Of a stretch of 64,000 nucleotides of DNA, positions 1 to 14,621 are shown one piece after another. The DNA lies in contig NC_133167.1 of NCBI RefSeq assembly GCF_040802235.1, positions 14,128,501-14,192,500 on the forward strand, in the 5' to 3' direction. A program made the position numbers and the translations under genes. Position 1 is the stretch's first letter. Each line of letters opens with the position of its first letter. The stretch is from Manis javanica (Eukaryota > Chordata > Mammalia > Pholidota > Manidae). Below the pieces are notes generated by a model. That model saw only the letters and a list, made by a program, of their open reading frames with translations, was not told where the DNA came from and ran no database searches.

Positions 1-944
1 ATCTGTCCATATAAAAAGATGTTACAGAATCACTGGCTGTATTGCAGAACACTTGTTCTTAAACACTAGACATACTGCCTCTGCAATAGGAGAGTGAACT
101 TATCACTGTAAATGGAGGCACATTCATTCTTTTGAAAGTTGTTTCTTTGCACTATATAGCAACGAGATGTAGCTCCTTAAGGAGCATTTTCATTGATTAG
201 TCTTACTCTTGATAGTCAATTCCAACAACTCCAGTCCACCCACCACTGTAAAGCTCCATCTCCCATGGGCCTGGCCATGGAATATCCAGTTGTCTACAGA
301 ATAAGCGCTTCTGGTAAGGATTCCAGGTTTCCCTGGACAGTGTCCTACACACATTGCACGGTCTCTCTGAAGCCAGCCTCTTGCCATGCCCTTAACACAC
401 CTGCTTTCCCTGCTGCTGCCTTGAATATCTTTTTTTCTTTACATCTTCCTAAACTCCCAATTCACTGACCATGGATCTGTGGAAACTTCCCACATCCCCA
501 CAGCAGAAATAACCTTTCTATTCTTTATTCCCACCAGACCTTGATCCTGGATCACAAAGTTGCTTCATTCTGCTTCTACGTCTTGCACACATGTTTAATA
601 TCCTCTGTTAAGTTGCTGGTTTCTGGAGGCGAGGTGTCCTATCACACAGGAATAAAGCCTTCTGGAATAGGACTTCAATAAATGTCATATTGAATCAATC
701 CAGTTTCTATTTTAAAATGTCAACTATTTGACTGACTCATTTACTACTTGCTTCTGAGTGGCATTATCTGCCTATACATCTATTCTTAAAATATTACCAA
801 GGAGATTTCACTTTGTCCTCATGTTTTATACAGGGCTTTATTTATTACAGCTGACAGTTTGATAATGTGTGGTTAGATTCACAGGTCAGGCCTCCACTTG
901 GTCTTTCTGAGATGCTACCTGGATCTCTATCCTGGAAATGATGG

Positions 945-1090
945 AAGAGTTGGATTAGAACCCTCTGTCACTATTATCTGTGTCACCTTGGGCTGGTTGC
1001 ACAAATCCTCTGGACCTCTCTCACAGGGCATTTGTAGGATTGAGATTAGGACTGGGAACTGCTGACATAAACAGTAATGAGCATTAACAG
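945..1090 (+). repeat. MIR SINE fragment
   Basis: The segment reads like the MIR core and 3' part: a 'gtgtcaccttgggc' block, then 'cctctggacctct', then a 'gggcatttgtaggattgaga' block that matches the MIR 'gggttgttgtgaggattaa' region. Divergence is high, as expected for this old SINE. Ends are approximate. Confidence 0.6.
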
Positions 1091-1094
1091 GGTT

Positions 1095-1250
1095 GGGGGC
1101 TCTTCTTCCTATGTAATTTGTACACATTCAATTTTCACAACAGATATAGGTGGTAACTACTCTTATCCCCATTTTACAGTTTAGAAAACTGAGGAGCAGA
1201 GAAGTTAAATAGCACATCTAGAGCTATATAGAGGGGAGAAGCACATGTAG
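1095..1250 (-). repeat. MIR-family SINE fragment, inverted
   Basis: The phrase 'ccccattttacagtttagaa' followed by 'aactgaggagcagagaagtt' is the reverse complement of the MIR core (cattttacagatgaggaaactgag in the inverted reading). It lies back to back with the + strand MIR piece. Ends are approximate. Confidence 0.6.
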
Positions 1251-2033
1251 CATCTGGATTCAGGACAGTCAACCCTAAAATTAAAACATCCTCTCTCTTT
1301 AAATGGCCAATGAAGAAATGTGTACAAGAGACTGACTGAGACCATCGTCATCTTCCATTTACTCAAGTTCTCAAAAAGGAACAATTCAGCAAATACTGTG
1401 TCTAATATATTCAAGGCATGAGCAGGATTCTTGCAAAGCCAATTCAAATCCTAATGCAAATATTGACGTCCTTGCTTCTGACTTAAGCTCCCTCTGACCA
1501 CATCTTTCATCACAGTGAAAACCTAATTCCTACACAAGTGATCAAGCTTCAGTTCTTACTGCTGCAGGCGACACTGTGAGCTCTAGGCCTTTGAAGACAG
1601 ATGTCAGTGGCCTGTGTCACACAAACTTACTCTCTTCAGGAATGTCATGGCTCTTTAGTGCACCATGGAATACGTCATATGACACCTTCATGAATCCTAA
1701 AAATGAGTGATGAGTCCTAAGACATAAAATAAATAGAGATGCTGGGTCTCCCTAAAAAACTATTCAAACACAGAGTAAATTCCAGCATTGTTCAACAAAC
1801 TCTGGCAATTATCTCTGACCCTATCAATAGAAAATATTATCAACAAAAACCATACCTGGACCTCTCAAAGAGGATGCTATGGTATCTAAGGTACCGTGAG
1901 CTACAGAAGAAATGCTGGTAGCTATTAAATAATTACTTCTACCGGTAACACTGTCTTTGCTTGCACTATTTAAGAGCTGGAAGATGCTTCTCATTTTGGT
2001 TTCACTTTAACCTAATCCCTGGCTTTGGTGCAA

Positions 2034-2252
2034 ACCGTTGATCCTCAACCAAGGGTGAGTTTACCTTCAGGGGTAAACCACCTGCCCCTATGGTGACATT
2101 CTCCATGTTGTCACTGGGGAAGGGTTGTTACTGACATCAAGTGGATAGAGGCCAGGGATGTTACTAGAACATTTGACAACACACAGAACAGCACCCACAA
2201 CAAGGAATCATCCAGTTCAAAATGTCAGTAGGGCTAAGATTGAAAGACCCTG
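2034..2252 (+). mobile_element. MER20 hAT-Charlie DNA transposon
   Basis: About 219 bp match the MER20 pattern I know end to end. There is a terminal 'tgatcctcaacc' (consensus tggttctcaacc), a central 'gtggatagaggccagggatg', 'cacagaacagcacccacaac', and the end 'agattgaaagaccctg'. It is non-autonomous with no coding capacity. The length is that of an almost complete element. Confidence 0.8.
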
Positions 2253-3889
2253 ATGTAACCCTCTTCCTCATTTCTCAATTCTCCATTCAATGGTGAGAAT
2301 GCACAATGGTGAGAAATTTCAAAATCTTAAATGTTTTGCCCAAATGCATGCTACATGCCATGGAGATCTGCAGAACTCTTTTTCAGTCCCCTTTTTGGTG
2401 TGGAATTTACACATGTCCTAAAAACTGGGTTGGTGGGAAGGACATGTCAAAAAAACTGCCCACCAGCCCTCCTGTTAAGGGGCTTCTCTTCTCCCCATCT
2501 CTGGTTTTTAATTTTTCCTACATCAGCATTAGGTCTCTTTTCAGAACAGGCCTAGTCAAGGCTCAAAGTAGAAGAACCCAGTTTAAAGCTCCACAAAATG
2601 TACAGTTCACAATCACAGAGCTCAAGGAAGGAAAGAGAAAGACAGGAAGCCAATTCATCCATTTAGAGTTTGGTTTGTGTAACTTTGTAATAGTCCAAGG
2701 CCAAACTGGGCCTCCTTGATGTCCCGTCACCCTACCCTCTGCTCATCACAGCCCTTCACAAAATGATATACTTTAAAAAAGTAAAAAGAGTATTACCCCA
2801 AGTCATATTTATAAAATTTTAAACTAGGAAATGAAAAGCTAGTGCTCTGTAATGAGCTTCGCCTCAGATCCCTCCGACTTGATATGTACCACAGTCACTA
2901 TTCACATAGAGTAAAAAAATTAATTTATTTTCAAATGTCAGAAAAGTTATAGTTTTTTTTTCTCTAAAGACAATTCCTCCTCTTGTCTGTACACTGGTCT
3001 GTACATTCCTTGCTTTCTTTCCTTTTCCTTCAGCTTACTTCCCATTCATTCGTCCTCTCCACAAACATTCTCTCGACCATCTTGCTGTCTTCTACAGAGA
3101 ATCTGGAGAGAAAGTGGGAACGTTTCCATCTCTTGGGAACCCAGAGAGCCATCCCCTTCCCCTTCCTTGTTTAAAGGGGGATTCTGTCTTCATAGGGTGA
3201 GGTCCAAGCTGGAGAAACAGGGAACACAATTTCTGGTTAAGAATATCCGATCAGCATCCCCTTATCCCACTACTCCCGTATTCTACTGAGCGCTCCTTCA
3301 AGAAATGCTATTTCTTGCTAATCTATTCACCCGGGTTCCTGTTAGTTAGCTTTAATAACAATCAGGAAGACCTGCCCCATGTTGCTCGTGGAGTGTCCCG
3401 CCCTCTACATTTGCGTGTTAAAAATTTAAGTGCACAGTGGGGGTGAGTGACGCCAGAGGCTGGCTTAAAGCTGGATTTTGAAGTTCTCTGAAAAGGTTTA
3501 ACTATCACAGGTCCCCTTCGCTGCCGTTTTAAACGGCTGAGCACAAACGACGAAATAGTTACCTCCATCCCAAGTGGTGGGCGTCAGGGAGTCAGCAAAA
3601 CCTGGCTGTGAGTCTGTCTTTGAACCTCCTTCAATCTCAGCAAGCACCATTTCAAGGGGAAAGAAGGATCCTGTTTAGTTTCAAAATTTCCTCCAATGGG
3701 TGAAAGGAAAATGCCACCTCTGCTTCCTCCCCGAGAAGAACGCTGCAAGGCAGCCTGGGCTTTGCTAGTGAAAGCGGAAAGTGTAAACGACTCGGTGGTT
3801 ACTGGCTTTCGCTCTTGGACGGAGAGATGAGATCACGGTTTTCAAGGACAGGAACCGCCGCTGCCAGGCTACTGCTTCCCCTGCCTGCG

Positions 3890-5477
<1,588 letters not shown>

Positions 5478-6580
5478 CGGGGTCGACGTCAGGCCTGCAA
5501 CCCGCACCTTTAGCCCCGCGCGGCCCGAGAGGTGGGGGCCTCTGACTCCGTGCGCTCGAGCTTCATCGCCTCTCCCTACGGCCCGTGGTCGCGCACCGCT
5601 AGACGCCTGGCCACTGCGGGGCGTCGGTTTTCCACCTCTCCGGCCCTTGCCGGCCCGCCTCCTCCGCGCTGGGCCAGAGAGCTAAACAGAGGCAGGCACG
5701 CTGGGGAGTCCCATCTCCACGGACGGTGCAAGATCAACCTCCGCTTCATGCACCACCCTCCTACCCGCCAGAGTGCACTGCCGCCCTCCCTAGGGTACGA
5801 GGATTTGCAGAGAGAGGAGAAAAGAGGAATGGGACCCTGCCGCCCTGCCTGAAAGCTGGTTTTCTGGTGGCTGTGACTTGAGAGTTTCTTTAAAGATAAA
5901 GGTGCGCGCTCACACGTCTGCAGCAGTTGTGAACGGACTTGAATTGTCCAGAAGACGAATGACTGAGATGTCAACGGGAGAGAAGGGTCTCCCTGCTTCC
6001 TCCTGGCAGGCCTGGAACGTGCGTGGGCAGAGCGACGCTCCCCGGGGGCACAGTTCGGCAGTGAGTGAGCCGCAGCACCTACCCACCTCCGGCAGCTGCT
6101 CCTCATTGAGCAGGTGCGCGGCGCGCTTGCGCGCTGGGGGCCGCCGGCAGATTCCGCGGGCGGAGAGGTAGCGGCGCTCTCCAAGCACTGGTTCCTCTGC
6201 TTGCGCCCCTCCAAGTACAGAAGTCTCCTTGCCTGGGAATCTGTGGTTTTATTCACGGTGTTACTAGCAGGAAGTTATTTCATCTTCTGTAACTGGACTC
6301 AGGGAGCTTAAAGAGCCCGTTCTTTCTTCCCTTCTCAAAACTGACTGACTGTTGCCCCCACCTGGAAGATATTGAAAGCTATTCGTGCAGAATACAAACT
6401 ATAGACTTCCCCCGCCTTTAAAATTTTTATTTTAAAGTAATTTATTTTAGAATACATAAATATGGAAATTTTGTGCATTAAAATTTCCAGTAAAGTCTGA
6501 CAAGCAGAAATACTTTCCCCATAGCTCCAGTCCAGGTACATTTCGAAATTAAGAGCAGAAAATAAAGCTGTGCTGGTAAT
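5478..6580 (+). other. Probable 3' UTR of the RING gene with a candidate poly(A) signal
   Basis: The DNA after the stop is GC-rich to about 6200 and then drops to AT-rich. A canonical AATAAA lies at 6561-6566 and would end a 3' UTR of about 1.1 kb. Open frames of 60-226 codons on both strands here show no domain and are by-products of high GC. The transcript end is an inference. Confidence 0.35.
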
Positions 6581-6932
6581 TGATTCAGGATTTTATACTG
6601 TCAAAGAGCTGACTCTCAATTATCTGATAAAATATAGAGCCCAAACACAAAGCTGACAAGTCTTTCTTCCTTTGATTACCAATATATATTGTATTTATCA
6701 GAAAAGAATATTATTTTGAATTTAGCTGTTAGATATTGCTGGATATCACAGAAATGTTAACATCCCATAACATTAGATGAAAAAAATACATATCTGATTT
6801 TGTAACTTAAAAAATGAATTACAAGTGTGTGTTGGAAATGGATTAGTCCTTTTTAAAGACAAAAGAAAACCCACTTTTCCAAATGTATTTTATATGAGAA
6901 CATTCTTTATTCCATCATTTGAAATTTGGAAT

Positions 6933-7097
6933 AAGACAGTTTTCATGCCTAAAAGTCACAAAAACATCACAGAACCTACTGAAGGTATGCTGTTATTCCT
7001 CATGTATTTATGCAAAGACAGTTTTCATGCCTAAAAATCACAAAAACATCACAGAACCTACTGAAGGTATGCTGTTATTCCTCATGTATTTATGCAA
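6933..7097. repeat. Two-copy tandem duplication, 82-bp unit
   Basis: Unit 1 (6933-7014) and unit 2 (7015-7096) abut directly and differ at one position (g in unit 1, a in unit 2, within 'cctaaaagtcac' / 'cctaaaaatcac'). The near identity marks a recent duplication. It explains why one open frame here repeats the same peptide twice. Confidence 0.95.
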
Positions 7098-8794
7098 GCT
7101 GTCTGCATGATATCCTGACACTATTCTATTAACTGAACTTGAATGGAGCATTTGTGTCTATCATAGAGTGAAGTAATTTATTGGACACTGGTAAGTGGTA
7201 TGGCTGCAGCTGAAGAATTGCAATATGGTGTGTTTTATGTCTTACATTGTCAATAAAAACAAGCATTTATAGAAAAACCTATTTGTATGAAATTTATTTC
7301 ATAGGAAAGCTGCTCCAAGTTAATTTTTGTGGCACTTATATGAAATATACATCCCCATCGAAATCCTACTTTCACATTTTGAATGGGGCTAAGAGAGAAA
7401 TAACTCACATGGGAATGTATACTGCTAGGGTAAGCATTTCATGGAATTATTTCTAGAATTAACAGGACTCCTGAAGGCCAAGTGAGTTCTGTTTTATTCT
7501 GAAGAGAGAAGCAGCTTACCCATACACTACTATAACACTCAGTAAAACTAAATTCTGTTGTCAGAGTTTGTTCTTAGTTTCTGCAAAATGTCTTTGGGTT
7601 CCTATTGTTTCAGGTTCCTAGTGCTGGGAATCACATTTCAGAGATTGGTCTTGATTATTTATACCTACAAGAAGTAACTTGTGCTACTTCTATATTCATT
7701 TTTTCCATTTATTCCTTACCTCTAGTGCTGGGATTCTCTTTGCATTCACAACTGTTGCACAAGTGTGTCTACACTTGTATATATGTATATGTTTGTATGT
7801 ATATGTATTTATACTACTAACAGCTTGACTTTGTGGATGTAACCATGTATACACGTGTGCACACCCAGTGTTTGTTATTTCACTCCCTTAAATTGGCAAC
7901 TTGAAAGTCTGTCTAAAGTTTGCTTCTTACAGAGTTTACTTATGTTTCACAGAGGAAGGTACTCCAATGACTTAAACTGAAGTATTCCTCATAAATGAGA
8001 AGGATATCTTTGAATCCCCTACTTACAATACAAGCTACATATTACTTCTTTTATAGGTCACACATGTCAATTTCTTATAATGAGAAATTCGGGTTAGAAT
8101 ACTTTAACATCAAATAGATAACAATTAGTAGCTCAGTATCTAAACATACAAACATTTTTTTTCTTGGCTGACTTTGTTTCATTGCTAATTTTTAACTTTC
8201 TTATCTGGAATTGAGTGGCAGGATGGGGTGATGGAAAATACTTGTGTGGTTTCTAGTGGTTTTCAGGCATTTGGGTACTCCACACTGCCCCCCTACAATT
8301 TTGCAGATGTGATTTAGTCACTCCTACATCATGTCGAAAGTCCTGGTACACGAGCACCTTAGACAAAGTAGGAGTTTAGGAAGCAATTGTTGAAATGGTC
8401 ACTGAGTTTTCTGGAGGGCTCCTGGGGACAGTGGAGTGTTTTTCTCCTCCTCATGGAAGTTTCCATCTTCTTGGAAGAGCTTGACTTAATTCTGGATATC
8501 TCTTCATCTCATGAATATAAACTACCAGTAATTTTGCTGCAGAAAAGTCTGAACTGGTCTGGCCTGCACACCTGTTCAAGAATCTGTGGTTCCCATGGCC
8601 CAGGTTCGGGAGCTGCAGGTTAGAATTATCATCATGAGCCTGCAGAGTCTGAATTTCAAGTGAAAGAAACTCATCCTCTGAATGCAATAGGATTTAGGAA
8701 GCAGTGTCCAAATCCAGAGAGAACATTGGTTGGGGTTTAAAGACCAGTAACTGCACCCAGGAGATGACGACGGTCTGCATGCTGGCTCTCTCTT

Positions 8795-8930
8795 TTCTTG
8801 GAAAGACCTTGGTAAGTCATTTAACCTCTTTGAGCCTTGGGCTTCTCATTTACAAAATGGGAACACAAAGTCTCAGCCCTGCACACCTTATGGGGTTGGC
8901 TTAAGGATTTGTACACTCAAGAGAGTATCA
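8795..8930 (+). repeat. MIR SINE fragment
   Basis: The order 'gaccttggtaagtcatttaa', 'cctctttgagcctt', 'ctcatttacaaaatggga', then 'tatggggttggcttaaggat' follows the MIR 3' half. Ends are approximate. Confidence 0.8.
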
Positions 8931-10843
8931 CCTTCCCAAACAGCTCTGCCCTGACCTCTCTATCCCAAGGAAACATCTATCAAAGTTTTGCTTTCTTCTT
9001 AACACTTCCTACTGTCTGAGTCTTATTTGCTAGCATGCTTTGTCTCAATCGCCAACAACCAGAACGTAAAAACAAGGGCAGAAATCTTGTGTGATCACCC
9101 ACTCTACCCACACTGGAAATTGCAAGTACCCACATTTGGAAATACCCAGAGATTTAGCCAGTTCTCCACATACGGTAAGTGGCAGATAAAGTAGTCTGTT
9201 AAACTGGCTGAACGAGAACCCCTGGACTGAATGTTAAGCAAGTTGGCCCCCCTTATTCACACTGCCACTCAGTAACTCAGATCCTCAGGGTCTGAGGTAA
9301 ACAGATGCTTTTCTGGAACTCGTAAGGATTTTTGAAAGGTGAGAAAATACACCTGAAAAGCACTCTTTGAATTTTGAGAAAAATCAGTATATCACAGTGA
9401 AACTCTTACTGCATTATATTCAGTGACAGAAGACACTTGAGAAACTGAAAGATCTCTGGCCTCCATTTCTGATAATTTTCTACATTGTAAGGTTTCAAGG
9501 TATGTTCCTTTTGACTTCCCTCCTTTATGAGGACGTCTGCACTATCGCCTCCAAAGCTAGCAGTGTCTGCATAGTTGGGATAAACTTATATTGCAGTGAA
9601 ATTTCCCATGATATTGAGATCAAGGTCTATTACATTTCTCAGTATTTGTTACTCCCTGTTGTATTCTCCAGTCTTTGCCATTTTAAATAAATTATCCTTC
9701 ATAGACCTGCTACATTTATAATCTCAATAGCTAAGTAAAAGTCCCCATCATTTCATGATCCAACTCATCCTCTTTAATAATTTATTTCCCATTAGCTAAT
9801 ATTTATTTTTTAAATGTCTGCTATGATACAGAAAAAGTCATATCATGGACAATGCACTGTACCCCTGCTTATGCATTTACATTTCTTTCTTTGAAATAAT
9901 ATGCTTTTATTGTATATGTTAGAGTGCAAATTTGAGGAATATCTAATATTCACTACAAGAACTATTTCTGAAATGAGTGTTAGAAATGACTGCAGCCACA
10001 TCTTAGTTTGAAGCTAAGTGAATGAAGAAAGCATGAGATTTTATCTATCTTTGGCTAGATGTCCTTTGATTGTCCATTCAATAAAAGCTTTATAGTATAT
10101 ACCATCAGTATTGTTTCTGAAATCCATCAATCAAGCTTGAGGCTTCTCTTCTCTTAAGCATAACTAAAATATGCCAAAGAGAAGCAAGTTTGTTCCTGTG
10201 ATGTATTAACCACTATTCCTAATTATAAAATACATTGAAGGAAGTAAAAGTGTTCAATGTCCGATTTCCAAGAACATTCCTAGGTGCTCAGGAAGAATGC
10301 GCACATTTCCTTAAAAAAAAAATTGTCATTGCATGCCAAATTGGATTATCTTTGGTTCAGAAATACCATGTCTCCATGGGGTGGAAGTGGGAAGAGAGAG
10401 GGTAGAAAAGACATGCAAGAAAGTGCTCCTAGTTCCTAATATTATAAAAATATACCCACAAAATTAACAGAAGAAAACGTGTTTAATCACTGCAAGAACA
10501 GAACTCTTACTTCAAGAGTTACTATTTCAAGAACCATGGTTTTGTATATATAGGCAGGTCAGCTCTTATCACAATAACACGAGATTCTCCACCCTATGGA
10601 AATAATACATTTATGTGATTTACATGTCTACTGTGTGCGTATTTTAGGATATTTTATAGTCAAACTTGAGCAATTGCACCTGATTTGTAGTTTTGGGAAA
10701 GGATTAGCTCCTAATGAGAAGTAGATATTTACTGCTTGCGAAAAAATTGAGGGTCAAGCTCTGGAAGGCAAACGATTTGTCCCTAGAGCCTATTTCTTAT
10801 TAAATTCACTCACAGCAAACGTATTTCCTGACGCGAGCTTTAG

Positions 10844-11027
10844 CGTTGGTTATCAACGCTGGCAGCAGGTTGGAATTACCTGAAGAGCTTTTTAAAAAAA
10901 TGCAGGAGCACCGGTCACGCCCCCAGAGACATATATTTAATTGGTCTGTGGTGGGAGTCGGGAGGGGAGGCGCATCAGTATTTTTAAAAGGCGCCCCAGG
11001 TGATTCTACTGCGCAGCAAGATTTAAA
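10844..11027 (+). mobile_element. MER5A hAT-Charlie DNA transposon
   Basis: The element shows the MER5A pattern: 'ttggttatcaac' end, 'ggaattacctgaagagcttt', 'ttaaaaaaatgcaggagc', central 'ttaattggtctg', then the mirrored 'catcagtatttttaaaagg', 'cgccccaggtgattctactg'. The two halves form the expected long inverted repeat. It retains several CpGs, unlike most copies of this age, and it sits on the shore of the next CpG island. Confidence 0.85.
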
Positions 11028-11249
11028 AGCCATTATGTTTCACAACGTTTTTATTGAAATGCGACGCTTTCTCTAATCTCACTTTAATGAACTGAACGCC
11101 GCCAGGTTTCTTAGAACCTGGGGGAGCGTGGGGCTATGCTTAGATTTGGAAGTGGTTGGATAATTATTTTATCGTGGCTCTGGTCTCTGACAGTCACTCA
11201 CACACTCGCACTCCTGTAGACTTTGTATTCCCAGGAGAGCTAAGTAAGT

Positions 11250-12650
11250 ATTTGCGTCCCCCACCCGGTGGGGAGCGCTGCTATCATTCCTGGCGGGCGG
11301 AGGGTGGAAGGGAGGTGATGAGGCGGCGAGGGGATCGCTGTGCGTCCCCGCGTTCCGGGGCTTTTCTGTGGGCTCTCCTCGCCCCCGCAAAATTGGTGAG
11401 CGCTTTCCAAGTCCCCTGAGTCATCAAAATTCAGTGACAATGTGCGGATTTGAAGGCGGATTATGTGGATAGCCCGGAAAGTCTCGAGGTTAAATTAACA
11501 AAACCTCGCCAGGGGCAGCTGTGGGTGTCATCTCCAGTGACAGCTGAAGGGGAATCTGTTGGTTGCCAACAGGTGTGGATGTGCGAGCAAATCTAGCGCA
11601 GAGAGTCGTGTTTTAAAATACTCACTAGGAGAATTATTACCTTCCTTTAAAAGACCCTTCTGAGTGTTCAGCGTACAAATTAATTCCACGCTCTTGGATC
11701 CAGGTGTCAATGGATTGGCGCTGAGTTCCAGCCGCCCGCTGTGGGTGGGAGGCGGGGGATTACCTCGATTTCTCTCCGCTGGGACGCGGACACCAGCGGT
11801 GGCTCCAGGCCGAGCAGGCGGACTCGCAGGACGGAGGCGGGGCGTGCGGGGCGTGGACTGCAGCCCCGCACTCTCTGCTGGGACCGCCGCGGGGCGGCTC
11901 CCCGGTCCGTGTGGTGGAATCCGCATGGGGGCTGGCCTGTGTCCGCAGCCCCGGGGTCTCCTGGGCACGACAGAGCCCGAGGCCGCCCGGGGTGACAGGC
12001 TGGACCCCGCACGGCTGGGCCAACGACTTGAGCCTGCCCTCTTCGCCGCCGCTTGCCCCGTCCCCAGCCCAGTAACCCGCGCAGTGGCGATCCGGAAGGG
12101 CAGGCGGGGGCCGGAGGAGAAATCCAAGTCACAGGGACGCTGGCACAGCCCACTTGCGCAAGGCGGGGACCAGCTGGCACCTTGTCTTGCCAACTCAGGC
12201 ACTCAACATCACCGCCTAGCTTTGTTGTCGGTGTGTTTCGTGTGTGATGGAACCTGGTCTTCAGCCCTCATCTCCGGGCTTTGGGACGCTCCCGGATTCG
12301 GGGTGACGGCCTGTTATTTGTGGTTTGTGGTATATTTACCGGGCTCGGATGCCCCCGACCCCTGCCAACCAAGTCGGCGAGAACACCCATTTTTAAAACA
12401 GCGGGGGAAGCCCAAAATCTACGTTATGTTAAGAAGGAAAGAGACGCCAAGAGCGGTGGCTGTAGCAGGCAGCCTGTGCGCCGCGCGGAGCCGCAGTAGT
12501 TCAGGCCGTCCTTTCTCCGGTGCTTCCCGGCGAAATCCCTGCCAGTCCCTGTCCCGAGGGGCTCAGGAAAACCCCGCTCCAGCCGAGCGTTCCGCATGTC
12601 CCCCGCTACTTTCAAAGATGCTGCAGGTGTCCTGACAAACCCTGACGTCG
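11250..12650. promoter_or_regulatory. CpG island, distal to PAX3
   Basis: CpG is frequent over about 1.4 kb, densest around 11750-12130. Open frames up to 323 codons exist on both strands, but they start at non-ATG codons, have no recognised domain and mirror each other, so they reflect GC content. A CRE-like TGACGTC lies near 12642. It may be a promoter of a noncoding RNA or a Polycomb-type CpG island of the PAX3 domain; sequence alone cannot separate these. Confidence 0.5.
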
Positions 12651-13324
12651 TCCGAGGATGGGTCAGCGTGACGTGGACAAAAGGTGGGGGAAGCGGTGGC
12701 GGGGTGGGGTCTTGGAAATACCTCCGGAGTCTGTGGGTTTCCGCTTGTAAATTCCTCGGAGTTCCCCAGGCCTTCCAGGGCCACCTGGCAGTCCGGAAGA
12801 AGGAAAGGTTCTCCACTCAGCTAGGCGCCTAATAGAACACCAAGAAGCCCCAACGATGAAACGTCCCAAAAACAAGAGCTGATGCGCAGGAAGGCAGGAA
12901 GACTTGGATTCTTTCTGCAAATGTTCAGCCGCCTACCGCGTTTCCGAACCGAATTAGAAGCGGATCGTTGATGTTAAGGTGTCTCAGGTTCTTGGCATGG
13001 AAATACAGGCTAGGAAATTCTCCCTGGAAATAAGACAAAGGATTCTTTAAAATAGCAAAATTTAAAAAGTGGGATCACATCAGTAAATGCATTTTAAAAG
13101 GGGCTGAGGTGGAGTAAATTTATTATTTTCAATAGAGATAAGATACATCAGTGCCTCCAGAAGCATTAATGGTAACTTGTGTTGAAATTTACTTACAAAA
13201 CCAGAACAGGGCAAACAATGCAGAGGTATTTTGGCAGACCCCAGATCTCCTCCTTTCTGGGTTTGATCGAAGTGATAGAAATTTAGGGCTTTATAACCAA
13301 AGAAGTCTGGCAACATAACATTTC
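12651..13324. other. Unique DNA, nothing recognised
   Basis: CpG density falls off along this stretch. No gene, repeat family or strong motif cluster was recognised. Confidence 0.5.
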
Positions 13325-13500
13325 CTGAGGTTAAATTCTAGCTCTGCTGCTTCCTGGCTTTGTGACTAGGGCAAGTTAATTAACCCTCTTTTGAACCCCC
13401 CCCACACCCTTTTCTCATTCTAACTGGATGTTTTAAGAAGTAAATCTTTGTATAGTTCTGAAAACAGTGCCAGCACCTATGAAGTGCTCAATAAATATAT
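13325..13500 (+). repeat. MIR SINE, nearly full 3' two thirds
   Basis: The order 'ctagctctgctgcttcctgg', 'ctttgtgactagggcaagtt', 'aattaaccctctt' and 'cagtgccagcacctatgaag', 'tgctcaataaatat' follows MIR from the tRNA-unrelated core to the 3' end. An AT-rich tract (13500-13640) follows directly. Confidence 0.85.
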
Positions 13501-13640
13501 ACTATTACTATTAATGTTATGTAACATAATATATAACACAGTATTACATAATAGCAATATAGTAACCACAAAGTATCAGTGACATAATGAATTATGTAAT
13601 ATATTACTGAAAAAAAATTATGTAATGATAATGTGCCAGT
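13500..13640. repeat. AT-rich low-complexity tract
   Basis: The tract is nearly all A and T with recurring 'atgtaat', 'acataat' and 'ctatta' words, probably grown from the 3' tail of the adjacent MIR. Confidence 0.7.
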
Positions 13641-13873
13641 ATCATTAAGTACTGTTGTCACCACATAATTTCCCCTGCTCTCCCAAGATAGCTTATTCAA
13701 GATGGGGAACCCAAGCAGCTAGCCCAAGAAGCACCAGGCCTTCTGAGCTCTTATGCTGCCAACCCCAGAACTCCAGACGTGTTCACTGAGGAGTCTTCTG
13801 AAACGTGTGGTGTCGTTTCTGGGAAGCAGGGAGGATAGGTGGTGGGAGAGATGGCTTAGCTGCCTGCAGTGGT

Positions 13874-14075
13874 AAGCAGAGGAAAGTGGCATCCTTTTCG
13901 CTGCTCACCCCACCCTGGCACCTCCATAACTGGTACATTAAAGAATTTGTTCCTAGTGTTGATTTTATTTATATGTCTACCCTTTCTCCCATCACCCTGC
14001 ACTTCTGCAGTGTGTAAGCTGGCAAAACCACAAGTCCACTTCACTTCGTTTTTAACATAAACTAATTTGAAAATC
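13874..14075 (+). repeat. Local direct duplication, copy 1 (202 bp)
   Basis: Copy 1 pairs with 14622-14823 over 202 bp without gaps and with about 11 mismatches by eye (about 95% identity). The copies are 748 bp apart in direct orientation. No transposon ends or poly(A) are seen at the edges. The content is not a repeat family I know. Confidence 0.95.
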
Positions 14076-14621
14076 TCTGGAGCAAACCAAATAGAGTTAT
14101 TCTTGGGTTACTGCTAAGGGTGTATGTGACATATATGGCATACAGTAGGATCACCTATTGTATTTTCCTTCCTAATGTCATTTTCTTCCTCAAAACTCTA
14201 TACACACACACAATTATGTCCTCTATGCCCACATATTCCAGAACAATGAAATGGGGATTCAGATCATTTCTCCCAGTGCAAATGAATCCTTCAAATCAGA
14301 ACCCACCTTGATTGACATCAATTAGCATTCATTTGATCAGAAATATCTTAGTCATACTGTTTCTTCAGTACTTGGCCATTCTCATTCCCTAACCCCCTCT
14401 TTCAGTTTTACAGCAATTTTCTCGCTTTCATTTTCTTTTTTTCTAAAACCTCCCATTCTGACTATACTTCAGTTTGAGCTCAGAAAGCTACTGTCATTTC
14501 TCCCTTCCAGGGTGACCTGCTGTTTTGTTCCCAAGTGCTCTAGGGTCCGACTCCTGCCCTCCAGGGTCCTTCTCCTCCAGTGAGACCAGATAATTATGAA
14601 ATTGGGGCTTCTCACCAATCA
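14076..14621. other. Spacer between the duplicated copies
   Basis: These 546 bp are single-copy in the window, with no gene or recognised repeat. Confidence 0.5.

Larger units (their letters stand above)
6581..10840. other. AT-rich spacer, no gene recognised
   Basis: Open frames are short and without family resemblance. The stretch contains an 82-bp tandem duplication, one MIR, and short TA/TG-rich tracts near 7770-7870. I see nothing else that can be supported. Confidence 0.6.

Noticed and set aside
5576-6256. 226-codon antisense frame in the RING gene 3' region
   Set aside because: No domain or splice support, and it lies in the GC-rich 3' UTR.
11664-12635. 323-codon frame on the + strand in the CpG island, with a 224-codon frame opposite
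   Set aside because: It starts at a non-ATG codon, has no recognised domain and is mirrored by open frames on both strands, as expected for GC-rich DNA.
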